Position numbers and translations under genes: made by a program | Assembly (NCBI RefSeq): GCF_050870875.2 | Contig: NZ_CP194041.2 | Coordinates: 3,968,001-4,032,000 of the forward strand | Reading direction: 5' to 3' | DNA: 64,000 nucleotides | Source of the DNA: Agarivorans sp050870875 | GTDB taxonomy: Bacteria; Pseudomonadota; Gammaproteobacteria; Enterobacterales; Celerinatantimonadaceae | Part shown: piece by piece, positions 52,701 through 60,650 of the stretch | How positions within the stretch are numbered: position 1 is the first letter of the stretch | How the letters are laid out: each line of letters starts with the position of its first letter | Notes under the pieces: generated by a model | What the model was told of the DNA's origin: nothing | Seen by the model: the letters and a program-made list of their open reading frames with translations, nothing else | Database searches by the model: none

Positions 52701-54673
52701 TCATCATCGGCCGCCGGCGTATAAGTCCAGCTACCGTCGCCATTATCAAGCAAGCTGCCGTTACCACTGCTCAGCTGCAAGTTGCTGACCGTTAAATCGT
52801 CGCCCTCCAAGTCGCTGGCATTGGCCAGTAGTTCTTCGCTAGTAATGAGCCGCGCAGCGCTGTCTTCGGCGATAGGCTCTAAGACTACTGTGCTGCTCTC
52901 AGGGGCATCGTTGACCGGGGTGAGATCGAGACTGGCGCTCGCATCCACGCTGAGTGGATCGCTGAGGCCATTGCTGCTGCCATTATCGGTGATTTGATAA
53001 GAGAAGCTAACGCTGCTGTCATCATCAGCCGCCGGCGTATAAGTCCAACTGCCGTCGCCATTATCAAGCAAGCTGCCGTTACCACTGCTCAGCTGCAAGT
53101 TGCTGACCGTTAAATCGTCGCCCTCCAAGTCGCTGGCATTGGCCAGTAGTTCTTCGCTGGTAATCAGCCGCGCACCGCTGTCTTCGGCAATCGGATCTAA
53201 CACAAGCGCCGTACTTTCTGGGGCATCATTCACCGGAGTGAGATCGAGACTGGCGCTCGCATCCACGCTTAATGGATCGCTTACACCATTGCTGCTGCCA
53301 TTGTCGGTAATTTGATAAGAGAAGCGAACGCTGCTGTCATCATCGGCCGCCGGCGTATAAGTCCAGCTACCGTCGCCATTATCCACTAAGCTGCCCGCGC
53401 CGCTGCTCAGCTGCAAGTTGCTGACCGTTAAATCGTCGCCTTCCAAGTCGCTGGCATTGGCCAGTAATTCTTCGCTGGTGATGATGCGCGCACCGCTGTC
53501 TTCGGCGATCGGATCTAACACAAGCGCCGTACTTTCTGGGGCATCGTTGACATGTATGATGGATAACTGATCGCTGGCAGAATCTGTTTGACCGTTAGCC
53601 GTTACCTCCACCGTAACATTCAGTTGGCTAAGGTTTAAGCTGTCATTATTCACTGCCGCAACGCCAGCCTCGCTAAGCTTGACAGTGTTACCATCGATCA
53701 CCAAATATCCATCGTCGTTATTCAATAACTGATAAGTTTGAACATCCCCTTCCGGGTCGCTAGAACTGAAATTAGCAACCACAGTATCAGTGCTAACCGA
53801 GTCTTCAGTAATATTGTCTACGGCTAAAACCTGAATACTGGGACCTTGGTCTCCAGCATCAACCCGAGCAATCACAACCGTTGCTGTATCATTAGTACTA
53901 AGTCCGTTGGCCTCGACCTGAACCGTCAAATTTAACTCGGTTAAATTCAGCTGATCATTGTTAATTGCAGCGATCCCTTCGGGGGTCAATTTCACCTGAT
54001 TGCCATCAAGCAAAAAATAACCCTGACTATCATTGATGATGCTGTGACTCAGCGGATCACCATCAGGATCACTAGACACAAAGCTGGCAACCACTGTACT
54101 TTCATCAACCGCCCCTTCACTGATAGTTTCCGTATTAATACTAATGGTGGGAGCTTGATCATTCGGAAAAGGTGCAATTGTATCCTGAACATTCGCTGCG
54201 AGTTGATTAACCGTGGGAGTCGGATTAACTGTTATACCTTGGGTATCAAAACCGACTTCAGCAATAATTTCGCTGCCGACTCGCTCAATGCTAACAAAAC
54301 CACCATTGCCCTCACTCACTGCAGCTGTTTCGCCGCCAGCCGCCGTCGCTTCAAATAAAGTCGTGGGGTCCACACCATCCAAAATCGCTTGTTGTAAGGC
54401 TTCGATGTCAACATCATTCACCGCGCTCAGCTGCTGCGCTTGTCCTGTGGTAACATCTACTGGTAACTGAGTGCCGCTGTTCTCTCCTAACTGATATTCA
54501 GCACCACCATAATAGAAACCTAATTGCGCTCCCTGGGAACTAATAATTAACTCCCCAGCTTGAACTTGATCGCCTGGCTGCAGAGCCCTAATATTGCCAA
54601 GTTCATCCACAGCAAACGCTTGCCCTTGAATAGACACGATTGTTGCACTTGAAGTTGCAATGCTCTGTTCCAT
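46733..54673 (-). CDS. lapA: LapA-type giant RTX adhesin (2646 residues)
   Basis: A cell-surface adhesin. N terminus: LapA retention module (about residues 1-130) containing the LapG site TAAG (T110-G113). Two divergent cadherin-like repeats follow (about 150-375), then twelve near-identical 106-residue repeats (about 376-1648; each with EELLANASDLEGDDLTVS and DNGDGSWTYTP). Further Big/cadherin-like units come next, then a von Willebrand A domain (about 1898-2090, MIDAS start D1906 in LVLDTSASM), a PPC-like beta domain (about 2340-2430, DQDWFKVTL) and RTX calcium repeats (about 2474-2540, GNQGDDVLIGGSGEDLLIGG). The C-terminal type I secretion signal region ends the protein. There is no N-terminal signal peptide. 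An AAGGA ribosome site is 7 nt before the ATG. Confidence 0.95.
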   Translation of the reverse strand: MEQSIATSSATIVSIQGQAFAVDELGNIRALQPGDQVQAGELIISSQGAQLGFYYGGAEYQLGENSGTQLPVDVTTGQAQQLSAVNDVDIEALQQAILDGVDPTTLFEATAAGGETAAVSEGNGGFVSIERVGSEIIAEVGFDTQGITVNPTPTVNQLAANVQDTIAPFPNDQAPTISINTETISEGAVDESTVVASFVSSDPDGDPLSHSIINDSQGYFLLDGNQVKLTPEGIAAINNDQLNLTELNLTVQVEANGLSTNDTATVVIARVDAGDQGPSIQVLAVDNITEDSVSTDTVVANFSSSDPEGDVQTYQLLNNDDGYLVIDGNTVKLSEAGVAAVNNDSLNLSQLNVTVEVTANGQTDSASDQLSIIHVNDAPESTALVLDPIAEDSGARIITSEELLANASDLEGDDLTVSNLQLSSGAGSLVDNGDGSWTYTPAADDDSSVRFSYQITDNGSSNGVSDPLSVDASASLDLTPVNDAPESTALVLDPIAEDSGARLITSEELLANASDLEGDDLTVSNLQLSSGNGSLLDNGDGSWTYTPAADDDSSVSFSYQITDNGSSNGLSDPLSVDASASLDLTPVNDAPESSTVVLEPIAEDSAARLITSEELLANASDLEGDDLTVSNLQLSSGNGSLLDNGDGSWTYTPAADDDSSVSFSYQITDNGSSNGLSDPLSVDASASLDLTPVNDAPESSTVVLEPIAEDSGARIITSEELLANASDLEGDDLTVSSLQLSSGNGSLSDNGDGSWTYTPAADDDSSVSFSYQITDNGSSNGVSDPLSVDASASLDLTPVNDAPESSTVVLEPIAEDSGARIISSEELLANASDLEGDDLTVSNLQLSSGNGSLSDNGDGSWTYTPAADDDSSVSFSYQITDNGSSNGLSDPLSVDASASLDLTPVNDAPESSAVVLTPIAEDSGARIISSEELLANASDLEGDDLTVSNLQLSSGNGSLSDNGDGSWTYTPAADDDSSVSFSYQITDNGSSNGLSDPLSVDASASLDLTPVNDAPESTALVLDPIAEDSGARLITSEELLANASDLEGDDLTVSNLQLSSGNGSLVDNGDGSWTYTPVADDDSSVSFSYQITDNGSTNGLSDPLSVDASASLDLTPVNDAPESSAVVLTPIAEDSGARIISSEELLANASDLEGDDLTVSNLQLSSGNGSLVDNGDGSWTYTPAADDDSSVSFSYQITDNGSTNGLSDPLSVDASASLDLTPVNDAPESSTVVLEPIAEDSGARLITSEELLANASDLEGDDLTVSNLQLSSGNGSLSDNGDGSWTYTPAADDDSSVSFSYQITDNGSSNGLSDPLSVDASASLDLTPVNDAPELSAVVLTPIAEDSGARIITSEELLANASDLEGDDLTVSNLQLSSGAGSLIDNGDGSWTYTPVANDDSSVSFSYQITDNGSTNGLSDPLSVDASASLDLTPVNDAPESTAVVLDPIAEDSGARIISSEELLANASDLEGDDLTVSNLQLSSGAGSLVDNGDGSWTYTPVADDDSSVSFSYQITDNGSTNGLSDPLSVDASASLDLTPVNDAPESSAVVLTPIAEDSGARLITSEELLANASDLEGDDLTVSNLQLSSGAGSLVDNGDGSWTYTPAADDDSSVSFSYQITDNGSTNGLSDPLSVDASASLDLTPVNDVPEAINDHFNLLASGGTVSLDLLANDSDPEGDAISIKSIDGTLLTPGTAQTIAVEQGLVNVSAAGLVSFTANPDSGGDVRFSYTIEDQGGQQSQATVSGNIIDLNSDSAQVFEAGLATGSAPGVANSSASGNLLANDGGDFSELSISSIAYEGSPYTADVNGVISIDTEQGVLTVYTEAYDGFGKGDYQYQLNTSRLAGDGQSESFSYIVSNAPAGFTSQATLEVSIVDDAPVGSQVALTLESSPLSVTTNLVLVLDTSASMNNGEHGDGLDYLKIAVDALTHLIDQADDKGNVNVQIIGFSDSQVSSGWIIDNVADALDYLQSLASGGGTHYDSALNQVIQSSIVAEQPSADSTLLYFISDGEPNQGYGIDETVEYKGLTGQDAWDTFVNENVDISYGVGIGNANLSVLQDIASDSANDEYAFIVNDVTDLSTSLVESYLDEAVSGSLGLVDTASTSGFMVGADNGYVSAIKVDGTTYTYDPDARPEQQQTLSIATALGGLLVLNFVTGAYSYELSLNSDGWAQQENFSVTVSDFDGDSAVTDIVIHTVFEPIVDANRDYVITSQDGTSSISIPSLALLWNDQGHAIELSGVSDAQGGSASLDDSANIVFESDDGIGLGINESNFETEAVATIAIENPLDSGLSPINNSLLTAVDLSDRSLFSANDRNIINTNNIDGYSYAFQGTLESDTSVVGGVDQDWFKVTLAVGEQLRINVSSNDDASRSVDVDVYLYNESGEQIAVIDDYWAGAKETYTADYQGDYYIQIVAEQGADNGQAYQLDLTILTDTAEYNKSAATDVLEQFDYGINADGLSDTATVEIVGEHSQTLQGSDADEILIGNEHSDSLLGGGGQDALIGNQGDDVLIGGSGEDLLIGGQGNDILTGGDDSDMFAWLANDDQASVNDTITDFTVGEGGDVLNLSDLLQGETEASLESFLSFETVTHGSGVDTIISIDKDGGDNGFSVHQTITLENVDFSGMSDSEILTQLIEDQQLNVDN
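49731..53546 (-). repeat. Twelve tandem 318-bp repeats inside lapA
   Basis: The same 318-bp unit recurs at constant phase from 49731 to 53546 (12 x 318 = 3816 bp), encoding 106-residue cadherin-like repeats. Units differ by scattered substitutions, often in the same few positions (LEP/LTP/LDP, LITS/IITS/IISS, GNGS/GAGS, LSDNG/LVDNG), as if mixed by recombination between copies. Copy number may vary between strains, and assembly collapse is a risk. Confidence 0.97.
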
Positions 54674-55087
54674 ATTTATTTCCTTTCAACATGATCGATG
54701 TTCTAGATTTCTGCGGCGACAATACTCACAGATAACACAGTTGTTAAAGTATAAATTTTAGCCATCAGATTAACATTTAACGAATGAATTTTACTAATTC
54801 AAATTTTAACTTGCGATCTAGGGCCCTGAAACACATACCAATAACAGAATCACCAATCAACAACTGATTGATTCACATACTCTATAAAGAATAACTAAAA
54901 CATTCATCAACTAGAAGGTGTAAACCAATGAAGAGAAGTATTATCACAATAAACACAATTAAGCAGCGATAAGCTCTAAGTTCCCAGCATAAGTATCAAT
55001 TTGGGTTGGTGATAATGCGTCTTTAATCAAGACAAATAAGGGAGTGGAAACTTTGAGAACAAGCAAAATAGATGATAATCAATACAC
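54674..55087. other. AT-rich upstream region of lapA
   Basis: This roughly 410-nt gap between lapA and the fba terminator carries the probable lapA promoter and regulators, but I cannot assign a confident -35/-10 pair. A ribosome-site-led 14-codon frame on the plus strand (54928-54972) is noted but not supported further. No other gene is visible. Confidence 0.4.
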
Positions 55088-55090
55088 TGA

Positions 55091-55119
55091 AAACAAAAAG
55101 GCTCGCCGAGGCGAGCCTT
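55091..55119 (-). terminator. Intrinsic terminator after fba
   Basis: On the minus strand AAGGCTCG and CGAGCCTT form a GC-rich stem of at least eight pairs, followed by TTTTTGTTT. It ends the fba transcript. Confidence 0.85.
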
Positions 55120-55143
55120 ATATCACACGGTATCGCTATAAAA

Positions 55144-56220
55144 TTACAGTACGTCTACTGCATTCAAATCAGCAAAAGCGCGCTCTAAACGTGCAACCAT
55201 GCTTTCTTGACCTTTACGTAACCAAACGCGTGGATCGTAGAATTTTTTATTCGGTTGATCAGCACCTTTAGGGTTACCAATTTGGCCCTGTAGGTAAGCT
55301 TCATTTTCAACGTAGTAAGCACGTACGCCGTCCCAGCTAGCCCATTGAGTATCAGTATCAATGTTCATTTTGATCACACCGTAGCCGATAGACTCTTGAA
55401 TTTCTGCTTGAGAAGAACCTGAACCACCGTGGAATACGAAGTTAAGTGCATTTGGAGCAATACCAAATTTCTCAGCACAGTAAGCTTGTGAATCACGAAG
55501 AATAGTAGGAGTAAGTACAACGTTACCCGCTTGGTAAACACCGTGTACGTTACCGAAAGAAGCAGCAATCGTGAAACGAGGGCTAATCGCGGTTAGTTTC
55601 TCGTATGCATAAGCTACGTCTTCTGGAGAAGTGTAAAGCTCAGACGCGTCCATATCAGAATTATCTACGCCGTCTTCTTCACCACCAGTACAACCCAATT
55701 CAATCTCAAGGGTCATGTTCATTTTAGCCATACGAGCAAGATACTCACCACAGATTTGGATGTTTTCTTCTAGTGGCTCTTCAGAAAGGTCAATCATGTG
55801 AGAAGAGAACAAAGGCTTACCAGTTTGTGCGAAGAATTCTTCACCCGCATCGAGTAGACCGTCAATCCAAGGTAGCAATTTTTTAGCTGCGTGGTCAGTG
55901 TGAAGGATCACAGGAACACCGTAAGATTCAGCAACAGCGTGAACGTACTTAGCGCCCGCAACAGCACCTTGAATCGCAGCGCCTTGGCCTTCAAGTTTAA
56001 CACCTTTACCAGTGAAGAAACCGGCACCGCCGTTTGAGAATTGAACAACAACTGGCGCTTTAGCCTTAGCTGCAGCTTCTAATACACCGTTAATCGTGTC
56101 AGTGTTAACTACGTTAACTGCTGGAAGTGCGAATTTGTTTTCTTTAGCAATAGCAAAAACTTTTTGCAAATCGTCGCCAGAGATAACCCCAGGTTTTACT
56201 GCATCGAAGATCTTAGACAT
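55144..56220 (-). CDS. fba: Class II fructose-bisphosphate aldolase
   Basis: A zinc-dependent aldolase that cleaves fructose 1,6-bisphosphate to DHAP and glyceraldehyde 3-phosphate. It is 358 residues, as in E. coli FbaA (359). It has HTDHAAKKLLPWIDGLL (zinc histidine and catalytic Asp), IELGCTGGEEDGVDNSDMDASELYTSPEDVAYAYEKL, FGNVHGVYQAGN, FVFHGGSGSSQAEI and NIDTDTQWA. It lies 100 nt after pgk with a hairpin in the gap, in the conserved epd-pgk-fba order. Confidence 0.98.
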   Translation of the reverse strand: MSKIFDAVKPGVISGDDLQKVFAIAKENKFALPAVNVVNTDTINGVLEAAAKAKAPVVVQFSNGGAGFFTGKGVKLEGQGAAIQGAVAGAKYVHAVAESYGVPVILHTDHAAKKLLPWIDGLLDAGEEFFAQTGKPLFSSHMIDLSEEPLEENIQICGEYLARMAKMNMTLEIELGCTGGEEDGVDNSDMDASELYTSPEDVAYAYEKLTAISPRFTIAASFGNVHGVYQAGNVVLTPTILRDSQAYCAEKFGIAPNALNFVFHGGSGSSQAEIQESIGYGVIKMNIDTDTQWASWDGVRAYYVENEAYLQGQIGNPKGADQPNKKFYDPRVWLRKGQESMVARLERAFADLNAVDVL

Positions 56221-56286
56221 ATCAATGATTCCATCTACTTATATTTAATTAAAATTATGAACACTTCTGTGCTTTATTACTTATCA

Positions 56287-56313
56287 CAGTGCGGAAGCAA
56301 AGCTTCCACACTG
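56287..56313 (-). other. Hairpin in the pgk-fba gap
   Basis: CAGTG-x-GGAAGC and GCTTCC-x-CACTG pair over 11 positions with one internal mismatch and a 3-nt loop, with no following T-run. It may be an mRNA processing or stability site that sets pgk and fba levels apart. Confidence 0.5.
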
Positions 56314-56320
56314 TCGCCAG

Positions 56321-57484
56321 TTAACCTTTAGCACGCTCCTCAAGCATTGCTACGGCAGGTAATACTTTACCTTCTACAAACTCTAAGAAGGCACCGCCCC
56401 CAGTAGAGATGTAAGAAACCTGGTCTTTAATTCCGAACTTATCAATCGCTGCTAGTGTATCACCACCGCCGGCTACAGAAAAACCAGCTGATTCAGCAAT
56501 CGCTTTAGAAATGCCTGCTGTACCCGCTTCAAAATTCTTGAATTCGAATACGCCCACAGGACCATTCCAAAGAATAGTTTTAGCATTACCAATGATTTCT
56601 GCAAGCGCCGCTGTTGAATCAGGACCCAAGTCGAAGATCATGTCATCATCTTGAACTTCTGAAACATGTTTAATTTCAGCTTCAGCATTTTCATCAAATG
56701 CTTTGGCACATGCAACATCAGTGGCAACTGGAATAGCACACTCTTTCATCAATTTTTTAGCGGTTTCAAGTAGGTCCGCTTCGTAAAGAGACTTACCTAC
56801 GTTATGACCTTCAGCGGCGATAAAGGTGTTTGCAATACCACCACCAACCACTAATTGGTCAGCTATTTTAGAGAGTGACTCTAATACAGTTAGCTTCGTC
56901 GAAACTTTAGAACCACCAACAATCGCAACCAATGGACGTTCTGGTTTATCCATTGCCTTACCTAATGCTTCAAGTTCAGCCGCAAGTAAAGGACCAGCAC
57001 AAGCAACTTCAGCAAACATACCTACACCATGAGTCGACGCTTGAGCGCGGTGAGCGGTACCAAAGGCATCCATCACGTAAACATCACATAGTGCAGCCAT
57101 TTTTTTAGCTAAAGCTTCTTCATTTTTCTTCTCACCAACGTTGAAACGAACGTTTTCAAGAACCACCAATTCACCAGCTTTAAGCTCTAAGCCATCGAGG
57201 TAGTCAGTCGCAAGACGTACTGGCACATCTAAAGCTTCATTTAAGTAGTCAACCACAGGCTGAAGAGAAAATTCTGCGTTATATTCACCTTCAGTAGGAC
57301 GACCAAGGTGAGAAGTAATCATCAACTTAGCGCCTTGCTCTAAGGCCAACTTAATGGTTGGAATCGATGCTAAGATACGAGCATCGGAAGTCACTTTTCC
57401 ATTTTTTACAGGAACATTCAGATCTTGACGTACTAATACGCGTTTACCAGCAAGATCTAAGTCGGTCATTTTGATAATTGACAT
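56321..57484 (-). CDS. pgk: Phosphoglycerate kinase
   Basis: A glycolytic kinase transferring phosphate between 1,3-bisphosphoglycerate and ADP. It is 387 residues, the usual bacterial size. Visible motifs are GKRVLVRQDLNVPVKNGKVTSDARI, MITSHLGRPTEGEY, VLENVRFNVGEKKNE, DVYVMDAFGTAHRAQAST, AIVGGSKVSTKLTVLESL, ILWNGPVGVFE and the C-terminal GGGDTLAAI with YISTGGGAFLEF. It lies 49 nt after epd and upstream of fba on the same strand. Confidence 0.98.
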   Translation of the reverse strand: MSIIKMTDLDLAGKRVLVRQDLNVPVKNGKVTSDARILASIPTIKLALEQGAKLMITSHLGRPTEGEYNAEFSLQPVVDYLNEALDVPVRLATDYLDGLELKAGELVVLENVRFNVGEKKNEEALAKKMAALCDVYVMDAFGTAHRAQASTHGVGMFAEVACAGPLLAAELEALGKAMDKPERPLVAIVGGSKVSTKLTVLESLSKIADQLVVGGGIANTFIAAEGHNVGKSLYEADLLETAKKLMKECAIPVATDVACAKAFDENAEAEIKHVSEVQDDDMIFDLGPDSTAALAEIIGNAKTILWNGPVGVFEFKNFEAGTAGISKAIAESAGFSVAGGGDTLAAIDKFGIKDQVSYISTGGGAFLEFVEGKVLPAVAMLEERAKG

Positions 57485-57533
57485 TATCTGTCCTCATTTA
57501 GTTTTAAATTAAACTTACAACCCAGCCGCTTGG

Positions 57534-58565
57534 CTAAGCCGATAATTCCATCTGACTCATTAAAACGGTGGTGTCTAACATACGGTTGGCAAAGCCCCAT
57601 TCGTTATCACACCAAGCCAACACTTTGACTAAGTGTTGGCCACTTACTCGTGTTTGTGAGCCATCAATAATGCTTGAATGACTATTGTGGTTAAAATCGA
57701 TAGACACCAAGGGTTCTTCGGTATAGCTCAAGATACCCGCTAATTTACCGCAAACTGCCGCTTGAATGGCTTGATTTATATCAGAAACTGTAACTTTTTT
57801 ACACAAAGTTACACTCAAGTCCATCGCCGTAACATTCTGTGTTGGCACCCGCACAGCGATAGCCTCAAACTTACCTGCAAACTTAGGAAGAATACGCTCT
57901 ACACCTTTAGCCAGCTTGGTATCAACTGGAATAATTGATTGCCCGGCCGCGCGTGTTCTACGCAGGTCACTGTGGTAAGCATCGATCACTTGCTGGTCAT
58001 TCATGGATGAGTGAATTGTAGTAATAGTACCACATTCCACACCGAAGGCCTCATCCAATACCTGAATCACAGGCACGATACAGTTCGTAGTACAAGAGCC
58101 GTTAGAGACCACCTTACTCGCCGCATTCAGCATATGCTCATTAACACCATAGACTACCGTGTGGTCAACGCAAGGATCGGCTGGATGAGAGAACAATACT
58201 TTTTTAGCGCCAGCGTCAATATGCATTTGCGCATCAGCGACTGAGCTAAAACGTCCGGTGCACTCCAGCACGATATCCACCTTAAACTCAGCCCACGGCA
58301 AAGCACTTGGTTCACGGTTATGCAGCAGCTGGATCTGCTGACCTGCCACTGATAAACATTCCCCCTGTAGCGAGACATGTTCAGCAAAAGTACCGTGGGT
58401 AGAATCATACTTAAGTAAATGAGCCATGGCTTCTGGACTGGCTAACTCGTTAATCGCCACCACTTGGATCTGATCTTGTCGCTGAGACTCAAATAACGCT
58501 CTAAGCACACTGCGGCCAATTCTGCCAAAACCATTAATAGCGACCCGAATAGGATGATGCTGCAT
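57534..58565 (-). CDS. epd: Erythrose-4-phosphate dehydrogenase
   Basis: A GAPDH-like enzyme oxidising erythrose 4-phosphate toward pyridoxal phosphate synthesis. Motifs are the Rossmann IRVAINGFGRIGRSVLRALFE, the Epd-type INELASPEAMAHLLKYDSTHG, the catalytic cysteine in NGSCTTNCIVPV, RTRAAGQSIIPVDTKLAKGVERILP and WCDNEWGFANRMLDT. It is in the position tkt-epd-pgk-fba. The start is uncertain: in-frame ATGs occur at 58583, 58577 and 58565, none with a classic ribosome site. A TTG at 58601 is ruled out because it falls inside the tkt terminator. With 58565 it has 343 residues. Confidence 0.92.
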   Translation of the reverse strand: MQHHPIRVAINGFGRIGRSVLRALFESQRQDQIQVVAINELASPEAMAHLLKYDSTHGTFAEHVSLQGECLSVAGQQIQLLHNREPSALPWAEFKVDIVLECTGRFSSVADAQMHIDAGAKKVLFSHPADPCVDHTVVYGVNEHMLNAASKVVSNGSCTTNCIVPVIQVLDEAFGVECGTITTIHSSMNDQQVIDAYHSDLRRTRAAGQSIIPVDTKLAKGVERILPKFAGKFEAIAVRVPTQNVTAMDLSVTLCKKVTVSDINQAIQAAVCGKLAGILSYTEEPLVSIDFNHNSHSSIIDGSQTRVSGQHLVKVLAWCDNEWGFANRMLDTTVLMSQMELSA

Positions 58566-58595
58566 AGTATTTTGCATTTCCATAAATAAGCAACA

Positions 58596-58626
58596 AAACA
58601 AAAAACCCTCTATAATTCAGAGGGTT
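58596..58626 (-). terminator. Intrinsic terminator after tkt, just before epd
   Basis: On the minus strand AACCCTCT and AGAGGGTT form a stem around a 7-nt loop followed by TTTTGTTTT. It ends only about 13-31 nt before the possible epd starts. Confidence 0.85.
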
Positions 58627-58655
58627 TTACTCATAAATAATAACTAACGACTGTC

Positions 58656-60650
58656 TTACAACAGTTCGTTAGCCATCTTCACGAGGTTCTCTTGAGTGAA
58701 GCCAAACAACTTAAATAGCTCACCCGCTGGCGCAGACTCACCAAAGGTGGTCATTCCCAAGACCTTTCCATCGAAACCAACATACTTATGCCAGAAATCA
58801 GCGATACCCGCCTCAACTGCAATTCGTTTACGGACTGCGAAAGGCAATACAGATTCACGATATTCGGCTGATTGCGCATCAAAAACATCCGTTGCAGGCA
58901 TAGAAACTACTCGAACAGCTTTACCTGCAGCGCTCAGTTCTTCATAAGCAGCCACGGCAAGTTCAACTTCGGAACCCGTTGCAATCAAAATAAGTTCTGG
59001 CGTAGCAGCACAATCTTTCAATACATAACCACCACGAGCAACATCAGCCAGTTGTTGAGCATCACGCGCTTGCGGTGCCAAACCCTGACGAGAAAAGATT
59101 AACGATGTTGGGCCATCTTTGCGTTCAATCGCATGACGCCAAGCAACCGCTGACTCTACCGAGTCACAGGGACGCCAAGTGCTCATGTTGGGGGTTAAAC
59201 GTAAACTCGCAGTTTGTTCTACCGCTTGGTGAGTTGGACCATCTTCACCCAAACCGATCGAGTCATGGGTATACACAAAAATAGTCGGTTGCTTCATTAA
59301 TGCAGCCATGCGTAAGGCATTACGTGCGTATTCCATAAACATTAAGAAAGTCGCACCGTAAGCTTTTAAACCACCATGTAAGGTTACACCATTCATGATT
59401 GCCGACATACCAAACTCACGCACACCGTAATGCATATAGTTACCGGAAGCGTCCTCGGCAGTCACCGCTTGAGACCCAGACCACATCGTAAGATTAGACG
59501 GAGCCAAATCTGCGCTGCCACCCAGTAATTCAGGCAATTTAGGACAAAAAGCTTCTAAGGTTTTTTGTGAAGACTGACGCGTCGCGACTTTAGCTTGGTT
59601 AGCTTGTAAATCAGCAATATACGAATCAGCAAATGCTGTCCAATCACTTGGTAAGTCGCCGTTCATACGACGTTTATACTCGGCCGCAAGTGCTGGGTAA
59701 GCAGCTTCGTAGCCAGCAAATAACTGATTCCACTCTGATTGTGATGAGCCACCAGCCTCTTTTGCATCCCAAGCTTGATAAATATCTTGAGGAATTTCAA
59801 AAGCAGCATAGGGCCAATTTAAAAATTCACGAGCAGCCGCTATTTCGTCAGCACCAAGTGGTGCACCGTGACAATCGTGGCTACCCGATTTATTCGGTGA
59901 ACCAAAACCAATCACAGTTTTACAACAAATCATGGTTGGCTTGCTTGTTTCAGCTTTGGCTGCCGTAATCGCAGCCGCAATTGCGTCGCTATCATGGCCA
60001 TCGACACCACCAATCACATGCCAACCGTAAGCTTCGAAACGTTTCACGGTATCGTCGGTAAACCAACCTTCGACATCACCATCAATCGAAATGCCATTGT
60101 CATCCCAAAAGGCAATCAATTTACCTAAACCTTGAGTACCAGCAAGTGAACAAGCTTCGTGAGAGATCCCCTCCATCAAGCAGCCATCACCGAGAAAGGT
60201 GTAGGTATAATGGTCAACCACAGGAAAACCATCTTTGTTGAATTGAGCCGCTAATATTTTTTCTGCTAAAGCCATACCCACAGCGTTGGTAAGACCTTGA
60301 CCAAGCGGACCGGTAGTGGTTTCTACACCCGGCGCATAACCATATTCTGGGTGGCCTGGCGTTTTAGAATGTAATTGGCGAAAGTTTTTTAGTTCTTCGA
60401 TAGGCAGTTGATAACCAGAAAGATGCAGTAGAGAATACAACAACATCGAGCCATGACCATTCGATAGAACAAAGCGGTCACGATCTGCCCAATTTGGGTC
60501 ATTCGGGTTATGTTTCAAAAAGTCGCGCCATAGCACTTCAGCAATATCAGCCATTCCCATGGGGGCTCCAGGGTGACCAGAGTTAGCTTGCTGAACTGCA
60601 TCCATACTTAAAGCACGAATGGCGTTGGCGAGTTGACGACGAGAAGACAT
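58656..60650 (-). CDS. tkt: Transketolase
   Basis: A thiamine-diphosphate enzyme of the non-oxidative pentose phosphate pathway, 664 residues (E. coli TktA 663). Motifs are RALSMDAVQQANSGHPGAPMGMADIAEVLW, FRQLHSKTPGHPEYGYAPGVETTTGPLGQGL, the ThDP motif GDGCLMEGISHEA...WDDN, and HDSIGLGEDGPTHQAVEQTASLR. The frame is open to 60725, but the ATG at 60650 has AGGAG 6 nt upstream and gives the family start MSSRRQLANAIRALS. It is first in the tkt-epd-pgk-fba cluster. Confidence 0.98.
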   Translation of the reverse strand: MSSRRQLANAIRALSMDAVQQANSGHPGAPMGMADIAEVLWRDFLKHNPNDPNWADRDRFVLSNGHGSMLLYSLLHLSGYQLPIEELKNFRQLHSKTPGHPEYGYAPGVETTTGPLGQGLTNAVGMALAEKILAAQFNKDGFPVVDHYTYTFLGDGCLMEGISHEACSLAGTQGLGKLIAFWDDNGISIDGDVEGWFTDDTVKRFEAYGWHVIGGVDGHDSDAIAAAITAAKAETSKPTMICCKTVIGFGSPNKSGSHDCHGAPLGADEIAAAREFLNWPYAAFEIPQDIYQAWDAKEAGGSSQSEWNQLFAGYEAAYPALAAEYKRRMNGDLPSDWTAFADSYIADLQANQAKVATRQSSQKTLEAFCPKLPELLGGSADLAPSNLTMWSGSQAVTAEDASGNYMHYGVREFGMSAIMNGVTLHGGLKAYGATFLMFMEYARNALRMAALMKQPTIFVYTHDSIGLGEDGPTHQAVEQTASLRLTPNMSTWRPCDSVESAVAWRHAIERKDGPTSLIFSRQGLAPQARDAQQLADVARGGYVLKDCAATPELILIATGSEVELAVAAYEELSAAGKAVRVVSMPATDVFDAQSAEYRESVLPFAVRKRIAVEAGIADFWHKYVGFDGKVLGMTTFGESAPAGELFKLFGFTQENLVKMANELL

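Noticed and set aside
49611..53315. Series of plus-strand open frames opposite the lapA repeats (71-99 codons each)
   Set aside because: They repeat every 318 bp, are exact shadows of the adhesin repeats and have no independent ribosome sites or family match.
49731..53546. CRISPR-like periodic repeats
   Set aside because: The period is 318 bp, the whole unit is conserved and codes continuously for protein, so there are no spacers.
54928..54972. 14-codon frame with an AGAAGGTG ribosome-like site upstream of lapA on the plus strand
   Set aside because: Too short to judge, with no promoter seen and no family; the match can easily arise by chance in AT-rich DNA.
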